Below are positions 32,334-45,138 of a stretch of DNA of 64,000 nt, one piece after another. Position 1 is the stretch's first letter, and each line of letters starts with the position of its first letter. The translations under genes and the position numbers were made by a program. A model generated the notes under the pieces. The model made no database searches. It had not been told where the DNA came from and saw nothing but the letters and a program-made list of their open reading frames with translations. Origin of the DNA: Cristatella mucedo (lineage: Eukaryota; Bryozoa; Phylactolaemata; Cristatellidae); contig WPIO01000006.1 in the NCBI GenBank assembly GCA_009760855.2, positions 3,026,501 to 3,090,500 of the forward strand, in the 5' to 3' direction.

Positions 32334-33005
32334 TCACGCCCGCGGGTGCGCCCTGCGCATGCGCATGAGATGCAGCAAATTCGCCTTGAGCTGAGCCCTG
32401 ATGTGAGGGCTGAGCGCAGCGTACACGAATATGTTGATGACGTGGTTGAGGAAGAAGAGAAAGCGGAAGTGCGGCGCATCGAGACTGAGCTGAGATGGAA
32501 ACAAGATCGACATAAAGAGTGGCAGCCACGAGATAAGGCTCAGCAGGACGATGGCCAGGAATGCCGACGAGCGCACCTCCTGTGTCGCCCAGTTGGCACC
32601 TCCCGCCTCTCTGCTCCAGCTCAGGCGTCCGCCGCTGCCGCCGCTGACCGCGTTGGTGGACGTGGCAGCAGTTGGGGAAGATTGACGTGTCTGCTGCTGC
32701 TGCTGCTGCTGCAGCTTGAGTCCGTGGCTGGCTCTCGGCTCTGCCTCTGGGCTCTCGAGGCTGCTCCTCTTCGAGAAACCGATGAGCAGACATGGGCTCG
32801 CGATGGCAGACGTCTCGGCAGTGCTGCCCCGGCTCGCTTCGGCCCCGGCAGCCTCGCTCTCGGTAAGCGGATCCTGCTTCGTCCTCTCAGTCTCACTCGA
32901 TCGCAAGCCGGCTGTGTTTGTCGATTCCCGGGGATGATGCAGTGAGCCGTCTATCGAAGTTGACCTTGACCACCGTTCTCTCTTGGTTGTGGCCGCCGAC
33001 AGCTC
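32334..33005 (-). CDS. class A GPCR, exon 2 (third loop, TM6, TM7, tail)
   Basis: After a pyrimidine-rich acceptor (TCTTCTTCGTTCCCAG) the frame begins ELSAATTKRERWSR. It gives a long Ser/Thr-rich loop with seven consecutive Gln, then TM6 (AFLAIVLLSLISWLPLFMSI, with SWLP for CWxP) and TM7 (FFLNHVINIFVYAALSPHIR, with NIFVY for NPxxY). A short basic tail ends in TGA. The loop of about 150 residues is long for a class A receptor. Exon 1 leaves in phase 1 but this acceptor is phase 0. There may be a small extra exon, another acceptor, or an indel. The order TM1-5 then TM6-7 on the same strand supports a single gene with a 2.4-kb intron. Confidence 0.85.
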   Translation of the reverse strand, partial: ELSAATTKRERWSRSTSIDGSLHHPRESTNTAGLRSSETERTKQDPLTESEAAGAEASRGSTAETSAIASPCLLIGFSKRSSLESPEAEPRASHGLKLQQQQQQQTRQSSPTAATSTNAVSGGSGGRLSWSREAGGANWATQEVRSSAFLAIVLLSLISWLPLFMSILFPSQLSLDAPHFRFLFFLNHVINIFVYAALSPHIRAQLKANLLHLMRMRRAHPRA

Positions 33006-33344
33006 CTGGGAACGAAGAAGAGTGCAGAGGATACTCATGCGGCTGTTTAGCAGCAGCTTGGCTGCTAGTGCCAGCCCAGTGTGGGCATGCGCTGTAGATT
33101 CAACCTCTTGCTACCACGTGTTTGAGTCAATCGAGCACTATCACTTACGTCTGTGCTGAGCTCTTGGCTCTCCGAGTCACTCTCCATCGGCACACTGTAG
33201 TTTGATTGGATCTGTACTGCCTTCTCTGAAACGAGAGCACATTTAGTACCTACCGGATGTCGAGTCGCCTTCGGTAAAGTAAATGTAGAGGTCAGCTGAT
33301 TAAACACCCTCATTTATATAGCTGCAGAGCCTTAACAGCTATAA

Positions 33345-33455
33345 TCAATGCTTGCTGTGGGCAATAAAGGATTGTCGGCTGTAGGACTCGAACCCTACCT
33401 GGATAGGGAAATTCGAGCACTTTACGGCTGGGCTATGACCCAGAGCCGCTCTTGG
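33345..33455 (-). mobile_element. tRNA-headed SINE-like copy
   Basis: The minus strand has an A-box-like TGGGTCATAGCCCAG and a B-box-like GGGTTCGAGTCCTAC. CAATCCTTTATTGCCC follows, as in the SINE-A body. Confidence 0.6.
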
Positions 33456-33589
33456 TATTATGGCTATGATGACCTCCCACCAAAAAAGACTGGTGGACTT
33501 GGTATATAGAAAATATGCTTTCAAGCATGCAGATTTGCCTTGGCAATGATGCTGGTGACTGAGGAAGATCTCAAATAGAGTGTTCGCAT

Positions 33590-34040
33590 AGCTCCTTTCC
33601 TTTAGGATAATTCACTCGAAAGATCAAAAGCTGTTTAGAACGGATAGGTTTTCAGCTTTGTTTTGAATGTCATCAAATCACGTGTCATTATGTCAATCGT
33701 TAGTGAGCTCTATGCTTTGGGAGCATACTAACTTAATGTCATACTCCAGGCTCATACAAACTCAAGGTCTCCGAAAGATTTAAAATTAGTCCAGGGCACT
33801 AATTAGACCATTGATGCTAGGGCTCGTAATGTAAAGCAACCACCTATTGACTAAGTCTGCCAAGAACGGTTGCATTCAACGTAAACGAGGTATGGAAGAG
33901 ATAAGAAGCTCTTACAATGCCGACCAGCCCAGACCTATAGCTTGACAAGTATATGTTAAATTGAACTTGATCGGCTTGTATACTCTTGTTTTGCATCAGC
34001 AAGAGATTACAGTAAATCCTGCAAAGCATTTAATGGGTAG
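33590..34040 (-). mobile_element. LINE-1fam fragment, decayed
   Basis: Minus-strand similarity to the coding end: the TTTGGGAGCATAC, CTCAAGGTCTCCGAAAGATT and GTTTAGAACGGATAGGTTTT segments correspond to the usual LINE order. Confidence 0.65.
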
Positions 34041-34599
34041 CACGTGGCATGGTCCTTTAAAGGGCTGCTTGAAGGTGCTAGCTTGATTGCATACATCACG
34101 GGCTACTTGAAGTAATCCGAATCCCTGGTGAGCATCTGACCGTGGCACAGTTTTACGCAACCACAAATATCAAATTGAGTTCATTTTTCAAACCGCGAAT
34201 AGTAGTATATCGTGAGTTTCTGACCCGGTGAAAGTTGTACTAACTTCCTACATGCTGGGCTAAACTGGAATGGGGAGACTTCAGCTATCCTCGGTCATGT
34301 GGCCCGAGTTAATGCACGTGTGATGCAATGTCTGAAAGCAGCTGGCGAGGAAGAATTTGTCGGCAGGCGTCGGATTTTCCATGCCACGGCCACTGCTAGG
34401 TTACACAGCCTGCGAAAGTTCAAAAAGTAGCCAAGCCAGCAACTTTGCTCGAGCCCGAGAATCTCAAGAAATATGTCTTCCTTGTGCGGAGCATAGCGTG
34501 GCTGTGCTGCCAGGTGACTAGCACACAAAGCTGAGCATCGGCTCCCTAGACCACCTGCCGGACTCGGCCGCCTCGGGGCAACGTGAAGCTCACATGATT

Positions 34600-34745
34600 C
34601 TTCAACCGCCTTATGCTTGTAGCAGCAGAGATAGCCTTTGCCGCCATCACCCGCTTTCGGCGGGCAATAAGGAATTGCCTGCGTCCAGGCTCGAACCCGT
34701 TACCTGGATCGCAAAGCAGCAGCGGCGGCACGAGTTGGACCTCCT
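34600..34745 (-). mobile_element. tRNA-headed SINE-like copy
   Basis: The minus strand has the B-box-like GGGTTCGAGCCTGGACGC and TTCCTTATTGCCCG. The head is faint. Confidence 0.5.
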
Positions 34746-35436
34746 GGGCTCTAGCTTCAACCCCAGCAATCGGAACATCAGACAGGTTGCCTAATCCTGT
34801 TGTGGGTGACTGGTCGCGTGTGCACGTGAGCTCGCCACGTGCACATGTGGGTGTGTGCTCGCCACGTGCACATGTGGGTGTGTGCTCGAGCCGTTTCAAT
34901 TTTGGGTACAGCCACTGTGAATTCTTGTGCAGATGCAGTCAGCATAGAGAGCTCAAGTGGCAGATCAGCTGGCCGCTAGAGATCGCCTGACTTAGATAGG
35001 GGTGCTACACTTCCCCTTGTGAGCGCTGCTCACTAAGTTACGCTTAGTGTAGCGGACTGTTCTACAGCATAGTGGACCGTAGCAGTCGTTCACTGCCTTC
35101 TAAACCCAAGTAGATTCGAAACACGACACGAAGGAGGCAGAATACTGCTGCTGCCACCGCCGCTGCTGCAATGCCACCACCGACAACTGGTCGCCGATGT
35201 GACAGCAGATCGGCAGCTTAGTGCAGCAAAGCCCACTGTGTCGAGGTTTTGCTCCGGTTATTATTTTCCCGGGTTTTACGCCAGAAGCTAGTCACCTGCG
35301 GAGTTACTGAATTGCTGCCTGCCACGAAACACAGCCTGGGATGCCGAAAAGGGCCATTGCTAAGTAAGGCTGCAAAGCATGCCCTAGTGGGCTGTTCCGG
35401 AGAAAAAGAAGCCCATCAAAGCGGCGCTACACTCAC

Positions 35437-36187
35437 GCCGAGTAGTGGCGCTGCTCCAGGCACCGGTCAGCGTGCTCTTGCGGTTCTCGGCCATTCTGCT
35501 GCGCCTTCGAAGCGCATCAAAGACGAAGGCGTAGAGCACGAAGTCGCAGACGTAAACCGTGATGATGATGGCGGACATGACCCAAAGGTAGATGTCGATG
35601 GGTAGCGGTCTCGAGGCGCTCAGGCTGCACTCGCCTTGCTCGATGGTGATACTGGCAACGAGGCCGCTCATCAGCAGGAATGAGATGCCGGCTATGCCGG
35701 CCACCCGGCCGTACGCTGCCTGTCTCGACGTGAACGGTCTGTGCGGGCTGCGCACGGCGTGAAAGCGCTCCAAGGCTATCATCGTCGACGTCGTCATGGA
35801 CATCATCTCGATGGCTCCGCTGATGTAGAAGCTTGCCTTGCAGGCGACCTCTGAGTCGAGATTGAGCGAAACGTAGAGCAGGGCGAAGGGCATCGTCCAC
35901 AGGCAGGCCGTCAGGTCGGTGATGGCGAGCAGCAGCATGTACAGGTTGACTGCCCTGAAGGCCTTTCGGTGCCGCTGCTGGAATAGAGCTATGAGCTGGC
36001 CATTGCCGACGATGCCGATCGCCAGGAGGACAGCTATCTCTGCATAGAAGCTCTCGTAGTAGCCAGACGCCACCGATTTGTTAGAGGCATTGTAAGCATA
36101 TCCTACCGTGGCTGTCATGTTAAAGTCGAAGCCGGTGGCTGCAGTTGCTGCCGCCGTATTGCTGACATGCTTCAGCTCGCTGCCCAT
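35437..36187 (-). CDS. class A GPCR, exon 1 (N-terminus to TM5)
   Basis: The frame starts at a Met (complement of 36185-36187) followed by GSELKHVSNTAAAT. The N-terminus carries three N-glycosylation sequons (NMT, NAS, NKS). TM1 holds IGIVGNG (the conserved GN), TM2 LLLAITDLTACLW (in place of LAxADL), TM3 begins with the conserved Cys and ends ALERFHAV (ERF in place of DRY). TM4 and TM5 follow, then a basic third loop. The open frame continues upstream to 36445, so a longer N-terminus is possible, but the chosen Met puts the sequons just before TM1. The donor is probably GTGAGT at 35436, leaving in phase 1. The gene lies antisense inside a DCAF6 intron. The ligand class cannot be told. Hydropathy and motif order make membership of the rhodopsin-like superfamily firm. 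Confidence 0.88.
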
Positions 36188-36860
36188 TTCTCCTAACTGC
36201 TTGAGCTCCTGGGAAGCCCGGCACGTACAGAGAGCGTGAGCTTTCTTTTGACGTGGACTCGGACCATCTTCCTCTTGCCTCAAAAATGCTGGTTTCTCTT
36301 TTGCAACTGCTTCCCTTAACCTGTGCTGTGTTTTACTTGATAGCACTGACCCTGAACGGTTAGCAGACCCGGGCGCAACGACGCACCAGATTAGTAGATG
36401 GATGCAGGCTGGATCTCCACCGGCTCTCCCTCTCTGGATGGGCAAGGCGGCGTATTGTATGCAGCTGCGGGCTCAGCACGATCTCCGGCATCTGCAAACA
36501 GTCAAGATAGCCGTGCTATTCGATATGGAACAGGTCTCTGATTGACTACAGTGATACTAAAGATACTCTGCCTAGAAGCTATCAGTATACACAGTGTAGG
36601 CAAATACATACGTGAGATTCACTGTAGCCACTGGTAGGCTAAACTGGCCGTGCATTTTTCGTAACTACCGGATTTCATTTTTATTTTTCTGCATGGTGCC
36701 AGACTCTCACACCGCTTTCAGCCGTGACTTTGTTGGTCAGAGTCATAGTACAGATGGTAACGAATTTGTAATAATGGTGTGGCAGTACTTGTAGCCTAGT
36801 GTGAAGGAGGCTAACTGCTTTTGCTAGTGCCATTAGTAACAATAAGAATCATGCTTTCTT
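36188..36860. other. upstream region of the GPCR
   Basis: The receptor frame stays open on the minus strand from 36187 to 36445 without obvious protein similarity, so this is probably 5' UTR or a longer N-terminus. No TATA box or other promoter element could be assigned. Confidence 0.3.
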
Positions 36861-36864
36861 ATTA

Positions 36865-37075
36865 ATAATAATAATGCACTTGATAAAGCATCCTCAGAGA
36901 ACTCAATCTAGTTCTAGGCACTTTACATTTGCTGCAATGGGAAACGCGATTGAATGGTGAGTAATATCATGCTTGATAGGCAACATGAATAACATGGTTA
37001 AGGTTGACATGCACAGGGTCAGCAAGCAAGTGTGGTTAGTGGCAGCATGCACAGTGCCAGCACGCATTATTGAAA
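36865..37075 (-). mobile_element. LINE-1fam 3' end
   Basis: Minus-strand tail with (TAA)n, hairpin and GCATGC-rich UTR, truncated in the UTR. Confidence 0.9.
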
Positions 37076-37077
37076 GA

Positions 37078-38665
37078 TTTTTTCGTCATCTATCCCCTAA
37101 AGGTATTGAAGTATTTGTTCAACTTTAATTCCCTTGCCTAAAGTTTCCAACCAATCAGCTCTAATGACTGGCAAGAGCACAAGTTGGAGAATTTACTTGC
37201 ACAAATTGAAGAAATTGGTCTTTGCTGTTAAACAGAATCTGCATTAAATGGCCAATGAGAGAACATTCTATCCCTGCCAATCTTCGAATGTTGCTCCCAA
37301 TGAGGATTACAATGATCCAAGCCCTCATGTTGTAGTAGCACTCCTATGATGACAATGCCTGCTTGTACAGGTATATCTCACTCCTTCCTTTCCTCCCTCC
37401 CTCACAAGAAACCAGGACATATAGCTGTACTGCCATTACGGTTTGAATGCCGTCTAACTTCCTTAAGCTAAACGACTGAACCTTTGGGAAAGCTCACATT
37501 GCATCTAGCTGTATAGAGTAATCTAAGGATATGGTGCATTCATCCAATTCTAATCAGCGGCAGCCATATATCATGTGTATTTGTGTGAACTTGTGTGCGT
37601 GCATGCGTGCACCTGCACAGCGTCAGTGCATGTATATGCGTGCGTGTGTTTTTTCAGCTGCGCTTTGGTCCCTGTGTTGTGTGCTAGCTACCGATGTCAG
37701 CGGTTTAAATGTCACTTCTGGCAAATGTGCTTTTGAACTAGTAATATTTAAGCCACTGATAAATTTCCTTATGTTGTTTTAATCATGGCTATTGTTTTAG
37801 GCCTTAGTAAACAGGCTGCCGAGCATCATAATTGGCTCTTTTTTTTACTTTATCTCCTGAGACACCGGGGTATATTTGAGAGTGATACTGCCTGAAATAT
37901 GCCAGAACTAAGTAGAACATTCGAACTAATTATGCAGAGCAAATCAGTGGCAAGACATGGGTCAAAAGGGCTGCTCTTAATGCAAAGTGAAAATCTGCAG
38001 CATATTTAATACTGCTTTACTCGACATCAAAAGCTGGTGTTATTGTCGAATTTTCATAAATCTGCGGCCTGCAAGCTTCGCAGTCTTCCGAAAACCAATA
38101 GCTACGACTTATATGGTGTCAAAACTGCCAGTGCACTGAGTCAGTGGAGGTCCCCTGTACATTTTTATTTTGCATATACCGTGTACATTTATATTGTGCA
38201 TATTTCAGTTGCATTCACAAATCCATGCTTGCTGGTGATGTAGATGTAACCTCAAACATTCCAGTGTTTTATGAATTCTTGGTCAACAAAACTTACTAAA
38301 AACTAGAGCAATAGTGTTAACTCGAACCAGCGAGGGTGGTAACAAAAAGTATTTCTAACACTTTGGTTTGCTTACCATGTACAAAATCCACAAGCAAAAT
38401 TAGATTTGCAGTTTCTGATGCAACTCCTGCATACTCGTCATTATCGAAGGTTATAATTGAGTAGCACCATCAGCATAAAAATCGAAAAAAGATGTAACGT
38501 TGCATTAAATAATTCCTCCTCACTGTAAAAAAGTTTTCCTAGTGGCTGTGACTCGGGCATTCGCTGATTATCAAGGGTTCCCAGCATGCTGTTAAGCATA
38601 TGCACGGCAGTAGACCTGTCGTGGTTCGAATATGTGCACTAAATTGGCTGAGCTTTAACAAGGAT
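37078..38665. other. DCAF6 intron, nothing recognised
   Basis: A CTTCC/CTCC-rich tract is at 37380-37405. No repeat family or coding block was recognised. Confidence 0.35.
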
Positions 38666-38669
38666 CAAC

Positions 38670-40445
38670 TACCCAAAAGCTAAAGGCACGGTCTCCGAAG
38701 AATTTGAGGTTTGTATGAGGTACAGGTAAACGATTAGATTCCGAAAAGCATTTACGGTCTAAGATGCTTAGCCTGATGGATGAATAGATCTAATAAGTAG
38801 GCTGGAGCCAAAGACAAGTGAGCAAAAGAACCTTGAAGTCGATGCGTTGCTTGACTGGGAGCCAGTGCAGGTCGGCAAGAAGTGTTGTGATGTGGCAACT
38901 GCTATGCTCACGACAGACAAGCCTAGCTGCAGAGTTTTGTACAAGCTATAAGCACGTGAGTGCACAGACCGGTAGGCTAGCATGCAATGAGTTACATAAG
39001 TCAGGAAGGGGTGTCACAAATGCATGGACCAATTTAGATTTGCATACCTGTCTAAGCAAGCCCGATATTTAGCAATGTTATGTAGCTGAAACTAGGCAGA
39101 TTTGACTGTGGAGCTGATGTGGTCGTTAGTGAAAGGTCACCTCTAAACAGGACGCCTAGATTTCGCGCAGATTCAGCAGGACTATTAGGTATGCTGGCAG
39201 AGCCGGTTGTGAGCGTTAACCTTTCCAGTTTCTGAATCGCATTTGGTTTTCCAGTAATCAATAAGTTGGTTTTACCATCATTCAATTTAAGACGGTTTGC
39301 TGCCATCCATTGCGAAGGTCATCAATGCATGCAGAGCAAGGGAGTTGAGAGAATTCGACACGCTGGAGGGCTAGGAGGGATCAAAGCAAAGGCACAGCTG
39401 AGTGTCATCTGTGTAGAAGTGAAAGCAGCTTAGATCGTGTCTAGCAATCATAACAGCGAGAGGGAGAGTATAAAGCATGAAACGGACAGGACTAAGCACA
39501 GATCTAGCCGAGGTCAGCCCCATATGGTTTCAGAGGTTCCTCTGATGATCTTTTTCCATTTACATCGATACTCTGCCGTCTCCCACTAAGTAATGTAATG
39601 CAATGCATCTGCGTCCGTAACTCCGCAAAGTCATAAAGACCGCGTGGGCGTTACGCAGGAGAGTTTCGTATAGCTCACTCGCAGCCTAGGCGGCTTTCGG
39701 TACGCATTCGCTAGCCAACAGACTTCGCCTCGTGCAACAAAGAGAAAGCGGGAAGCATAGCAGAGTCAGGAGAGCAGTTGAGGTGGTGAGTGGCATGGAA
39801 GTAGCAGCTCAGGACCGCTGAAAAGAATGAGCCATAGTCGGCGGTAGGAGAGTAGCTGCTGTTTAAGAATTGCGGAAGCTAGTCCCACAGTTTAGGACCT
39901 GCAGAACAAAAGCTTCTGTAGCCAACGGTCTTTAAGCGGAGGAATGGAACGGTTAACTTATTGTCCACACAGGACCTGAGGGTGCAAAGAGGCTGAAACT
40001 GATGCAGCAGTTCAGCTAGGTACGATGGAGCCAAGCCGTGGCGGGCCTTGTGGGTCAGCATAAGAACTTTATTCTGTATCCGTTGCTCAACCGGCATCCA
40101 TCCTAGCTCTTTTAGCAAAGGAGACACGTGCTCAAACCGCTGGGACTTGAAGACTAGCCTTGCTGAACCATTGCAGTGCAATGCCAGTGGTGCTCAGGCG
40201 AGATGAGAGGAGCTCTAGAAGGACTTGGTGATCGATAGTATCAAATGCTGCCGAAAGATCGAGCAAAACAAGCAGAGAGACTTCCTAAGTCTGCATTCCT
40301 ATGTAAGTCGTTATACACCCGAAGGAATGCTGACTCTATAGAGTGATTAGCTCTAAACCAGACGGAAACTTACTAGCAAAGTTTGAAGTTTTCAATATAT
40401 GAGTTCAGCTGGTCTGCAGTGACTCGTTCCAGTGTCTTTGATCTC
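38670..40445 (-). mobile_element. LINE-1fam copy split by a LINE-2fam insertion
   Basis: Minus-strand copy running from the reverse transcriptase ([34 protein letters not shown] region at 40165-40445) through FYTDDTQLCLCFD (39395-39430) to the C-terminal coding part at 38670. It is interrupted at about 39591-40164. The catalytic Tyr-Ala-Asp-Asp is changed to Tyr-Thr-Asp-Asp here and the terminal hairpin is absent. Confidence 0.85.
39591..40164 (-). mobile_element. LINE-2fam copy, nested
   Basis: Minus frame at 39879-40181 reads [20 protein letters not shown], then GWMPVEQRIQNKVLMLTHKA and AELLHQFQPLCTLRSCVDNK. The 3' tail is an ATTAC-type repeat at the left edge. It lies inside the LINE-1fam copy at 38670-40445. 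Confidence 0.88.
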
Positions 40446-41045
40446 AACTGACACTTTTCATGATAATACCTATCATACATCTACCAGATTTATGAAGCAG
40501 TTGTATGACTTTATGGCTATTTAAGCTTGTTGGAGCAAGTTGGATTGGGAACAATTAAATTACTTTTACATAAAATAAATGGCAATAAAATCACAAAACT
40601 GCTTCATATTTTATTTGGATGCAACTGCATTTAGATTTCTGACAAAGTGTTGAACCGGGTCTGGACAGCATATATGTATATGTGCAAAGACGAATGTCTC
40701 ACTCTCTTGACCATTCCTGAAGAAGTATTAACACAGTCTTTGAGATTCATTTCTTGAGAATTGGATGCTTGGCAAAACCATTAAATTTCCTTTGGTCTTG
40801 TTCTGGAAAGCTACCAAAAATAAAATCTCAAAAATTGCAACAGCTTCTGAAGCTTTTTGAAACTTCAAATTAAGTTTATTCGTGTTTTTTGTGCACCCAG
40901 TAGTTAGCTGAGTTGGTAGCTGTATATTTTGCTAGGTAATCTTACCCTCTCGTAAATTGTTCGGCCTTTATTTGGCAAAACTCTGCTGTGTTTTGTCTAG
41001 TCTAGATTAGCAGTGCATAAATTTTCTTAGCGAGCACTGTATACA
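40446..41045. other. DCAF6 intron, nothing recognised
   Basis: A/T-rich sequence between the split LINE and the GT microsatellite. Confidence 0.35.
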
Positions 41046-41051
41046 TGTACC

Positions 41052-41330
<279 letters not shown>

Positions 41331-41535
41331 TCTGTGCTTGATTTGAATTGACCCTGCCTAGCCTACATTTATTGTACTTATTCCCCTCTAAACACATGAT
41401 CTTTATGCATTTTTTAAGTCGTCTTTGCCTACATACACTCAAGCTGTGCCCGATCGCTTGGTAATGACTCCAACCCGGTTGTATTTTGAAGTGACGTCAC
41501 GGATCATTCGTCTGCCTCCGGCCACTCCGGGAAAG

Positions 41536-41600
41536 TTGCCGGCACTGTGCCACTATGCATGAGAATGTGTTACCAAGGTCACAGGAACGCGAGGACCGTG
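41536..41600 (+). CDS. DCAF6: DCAF6 exon fragment (YQGHRNARTV)
   Basis: The frame ending at the donor GTAGGA (41601) reads PLCMRMCYQGHRNARTV. Known DCAF6 proteins carry PLVKMVYKGHRNSRTM at this point, immediately before the first C-terminal WD blade. The exon leaves in phase 0 and joins the exon at 53830 as RTV-IKEASFF, which is the family junction. The acceptor is not clear: an AG at 41534-41535 gives the start used here (phase 1, which fits a phase-1 donor at 29460). The IQ motif expected upstream was not found within the open frame, which begins at 41490. A 300-bp GT microsatellite tract lies about 200 bp upstream. Confidence 0.75.
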
Positions 41601-41827
41601 GTAGGAAATCGCCCTGCATCGCTGCAGCCAGATGTCGCTAGCACACTGCTGGCCACGTGCGCTCCCCAGTCGGAGTCCCTCTTGGGTCTCGCTGGCTCGC
41701 TGTCGTCGCATGCTGCATCTCCGTACGAGGCCTCAGCTCACCCCCCCTAGTACCTCGTTGATTGCTCGGCCCTACGACGCTATCGCTGCTGCTCATTGTT
41801 CGTGCTAGCCTCTGCGCTTTGGCTTAT

Positions 41828-43190
41828 AGTGATAATAATAATAATAATAATGCACTTTATAAAGCGCCCTCAGAGAACTTAATCTCTTTCTAGGCACTTT
41901 ACACTTGCTGCAAAGGGAAATGCAATTGAATGGTGAGTAAAATCATGCTTGAAAAACAGACAAAACGAATAATATGGTTAGGGGTGACATGCACAGGGTC
42001 AGTATGCAAATGTGGTTAGTGGCAGCATGCACAGTGTCAGCACGCATAAGCACATCAAGGACGAATCACAGGGACCCACTAAATGCTGTCCTAAATAGGT
42101 GTTTTTAAGTTCCTTTTAAATGTGGTCGGGTCAGGGGATGTTCTGACGCAGGTCGGGAGGGAGTTCCAGGCTTTGAGAGCATACGAACTAAATGCACGGT
42201 CTCCAAAGGATTTAAGGTTTGTACGAGGTATTTGTAGACAGTTGGATTCCGAAAAGCGGTGGTACAATGCTTGGCCTGATGGGGGAGTATATATGAGAGA
42301 TAGGCTGGAGCCAAAGAATGAAGTCTGGGAGGCCAGTAAGCAGTGAGTTGCAGAAGTCGAGACGAGATGTCACGAATGCATGGACCAACTTGAACGTGGT
42401 ATCCTTATCTAAACAAGCCCGAATTTTAGCAATGTTATAAAGCTGAAAATAGGCAGAAATGACTGTGGGGCTGATATGGTCGTCTAACGAGAGGTCGCTT
42501 TGGAATATGACACCTAGATTTCGAGCTTATTCGACAGGAGATATGCTGGCAGAGCCATATATGAGAGTCAGCCTTTCCAATCTCTGAATCACACTGGGTT
42601 TGCCCATAACTAGTAAGTTAGTTTTATCATCGTTTAGTTTTAGAAAATTTGCTGCCATCCATGTGCGGATGTCATTAATATATGCAGCAAGTAAGTTGAG
42701 AAAATTTGAGGTGCTCGAAGGCTGGGAGGGATCAAAGCAAAGGTACAATTGAGTGTCATCCGCATAGAAGTGAAAGTCTTGATTGTGCTTGGCAATCACA
42801 TCAGCAAGAGGCAGAGTATAAACCGTGAAAAGAACCGGACCTATTGCAGAGCCCTGAGGTACTCCATATTTCAGAGGTACTTCAGATGATCTTTGTCCAT
42901 TCACGTCAGTACTCTGGAGTCTCCCACTGAGATAGGACCTGAACCACTGCAGAGCAGTGCCAGTGATGCCCAGGCGAGATGAGAGGCGCTCTAGAAGAAC
43001 TTTGTGACCGATGGTATCAAAAGCTGCCGAAAGATCGAGCAAAACAAGCAGAGACACTCTACCCATGTCTGCATTCCTAAGTAGGTCGTTGTATACCCTA
43101 AGCAATGCTGACTCTGTGGAGTGATTAGCTCTAAAGCCAGACTGGAACTTACTAGCAAGGTGTGAGGTTTCGATATATGAGTTCAGCTAG
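41828..43190 (-). mobile_element. LINE-1fam copy with an internal deletion
   Basis: The minus frame at 42527-43105 is open for 192 codons: [20 protein letters not shown], then [39 protein letters not shown] and MAANFLKLNDDKTNLLVMGK. The catalytic YADD is intact. Compared with the copy at 54418-55985 about 160 bp are missing at position 42323. The 3' hairpin and (TAA)n tail are complete at 41830-41900. Confidence 0.92.
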
Positions 43191-44314
<1,124 letters not shown>

Positions 44315-44760
44315 GATGGCAGCAATTTTTTTCAAGTTGAATGATGATAAAACTAACTTACTAGTTATGGGCAAACCAAATGGAATTCAGAAATTGGAAA
44401 CTCTAACGCTCAAAATTGGCTTTGCCAGCAAATCTCCTGTTGAATCTGTACGAAATCGAGGTGCCCTGTTCCAAAATGACCTTTCACTAGACGACCACAT
44501 CAGCTCCAAAGTCAAGTCTGCCTACTTTGAGCTACCCAACATCGCTAAAATTCGGGACTGCCTTGGCAGGGATATTGCATCCAAATTGGTGCATGCATTT
44601 GTGACATCTCATCTTGACTTATATAACTCACTGCTTGCTGGTCTACCGGCCTGTGCAATCAGGTGCTTACAGCTGGTGCAAAACTCAACAGCTAGGCTTG
44701 TCTGTCGTGAGTGTCACAGTTGCCACATCACACCACTTCTCGCCTTGCTCTGTAATCAAC
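44315..44760 (+). mobile_element. LINE-1fam fragment, open for 150 codons
   Basis: The frame at 44316-44789 reads MAAIFFKLNDDKTNLLVMGK, then SVRNRGALFQNDLSLDDHIS and DLYNSLLAGLPACAIRCLQL. It is truncated at the 3' side in the LLADLHW segment, with no hairpin. Confidence 0.88.
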
Positions 44761-45005
44761 CCTACCATAATTTTGATTCCCTTAGGTGAGTAAGACAGTA
44801 AGACCCACTGAAGTCACTGCTTACCACTATCAGGCACTGACCATTGGAAAGAGGCTCCATGGGAATATGCAAACGAATGGCTAAATTCACTCTCGTGGCT
44901 ACAAGTTGAACTTCACTATTGGAAACAGACCGAAAGTGGGAAATTGCAAAAACATGAGAATTGGCCTTGCCTCGCTAGCAGCAGATCCGGAACAAGAGAG
45001 AGATA

Positions 45006-45006
45006 A

Positions 45007-45066
<60 letters not shown>
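45006..45066 (+). repeat. (GA)n microsatellite
   Basis: About 25 GA units after a GAGATAAAGA run. Confidence 0.98.
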
Positions 45067-45067
<1 letters not shown>

Positions 45068-45138
45068 ACATTGCAGAGAATTTGTGCATAACTATTGTGG
45101 ACAGCAACGATAATGGTTGAGAAAGTCAGTTTCGGGTC

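Larger units (their letters stand above)
33006..35436 (-). other. GPCR intron, filled by repeats
   Basis: The interval between the two receptor exons contains a decayed LINE-1fam fragment (33590-34040) and two tRNA-headed SINE-like copies (33345-33455 and 34600-34745). A pair of tandem 30-bp units near 34830-34890 (CTCGCCACGTGCACATGTGG repeated with GTGTGTG) is also present. No further coding segment was recognised, although the phase mismatch between the exons leaves room for one. Confidence 0.6.

Noticed and set aside
32346-32945. 199-codon plus-strand frame
   Set aside because: It is the antisense shadow of GPCR exon 2, whose motifs are clear on the minus strand.
35517-35900. 127-codon minus-strand frame
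   Set aside because: Out-of-frame shadow of GPCR exon 1.
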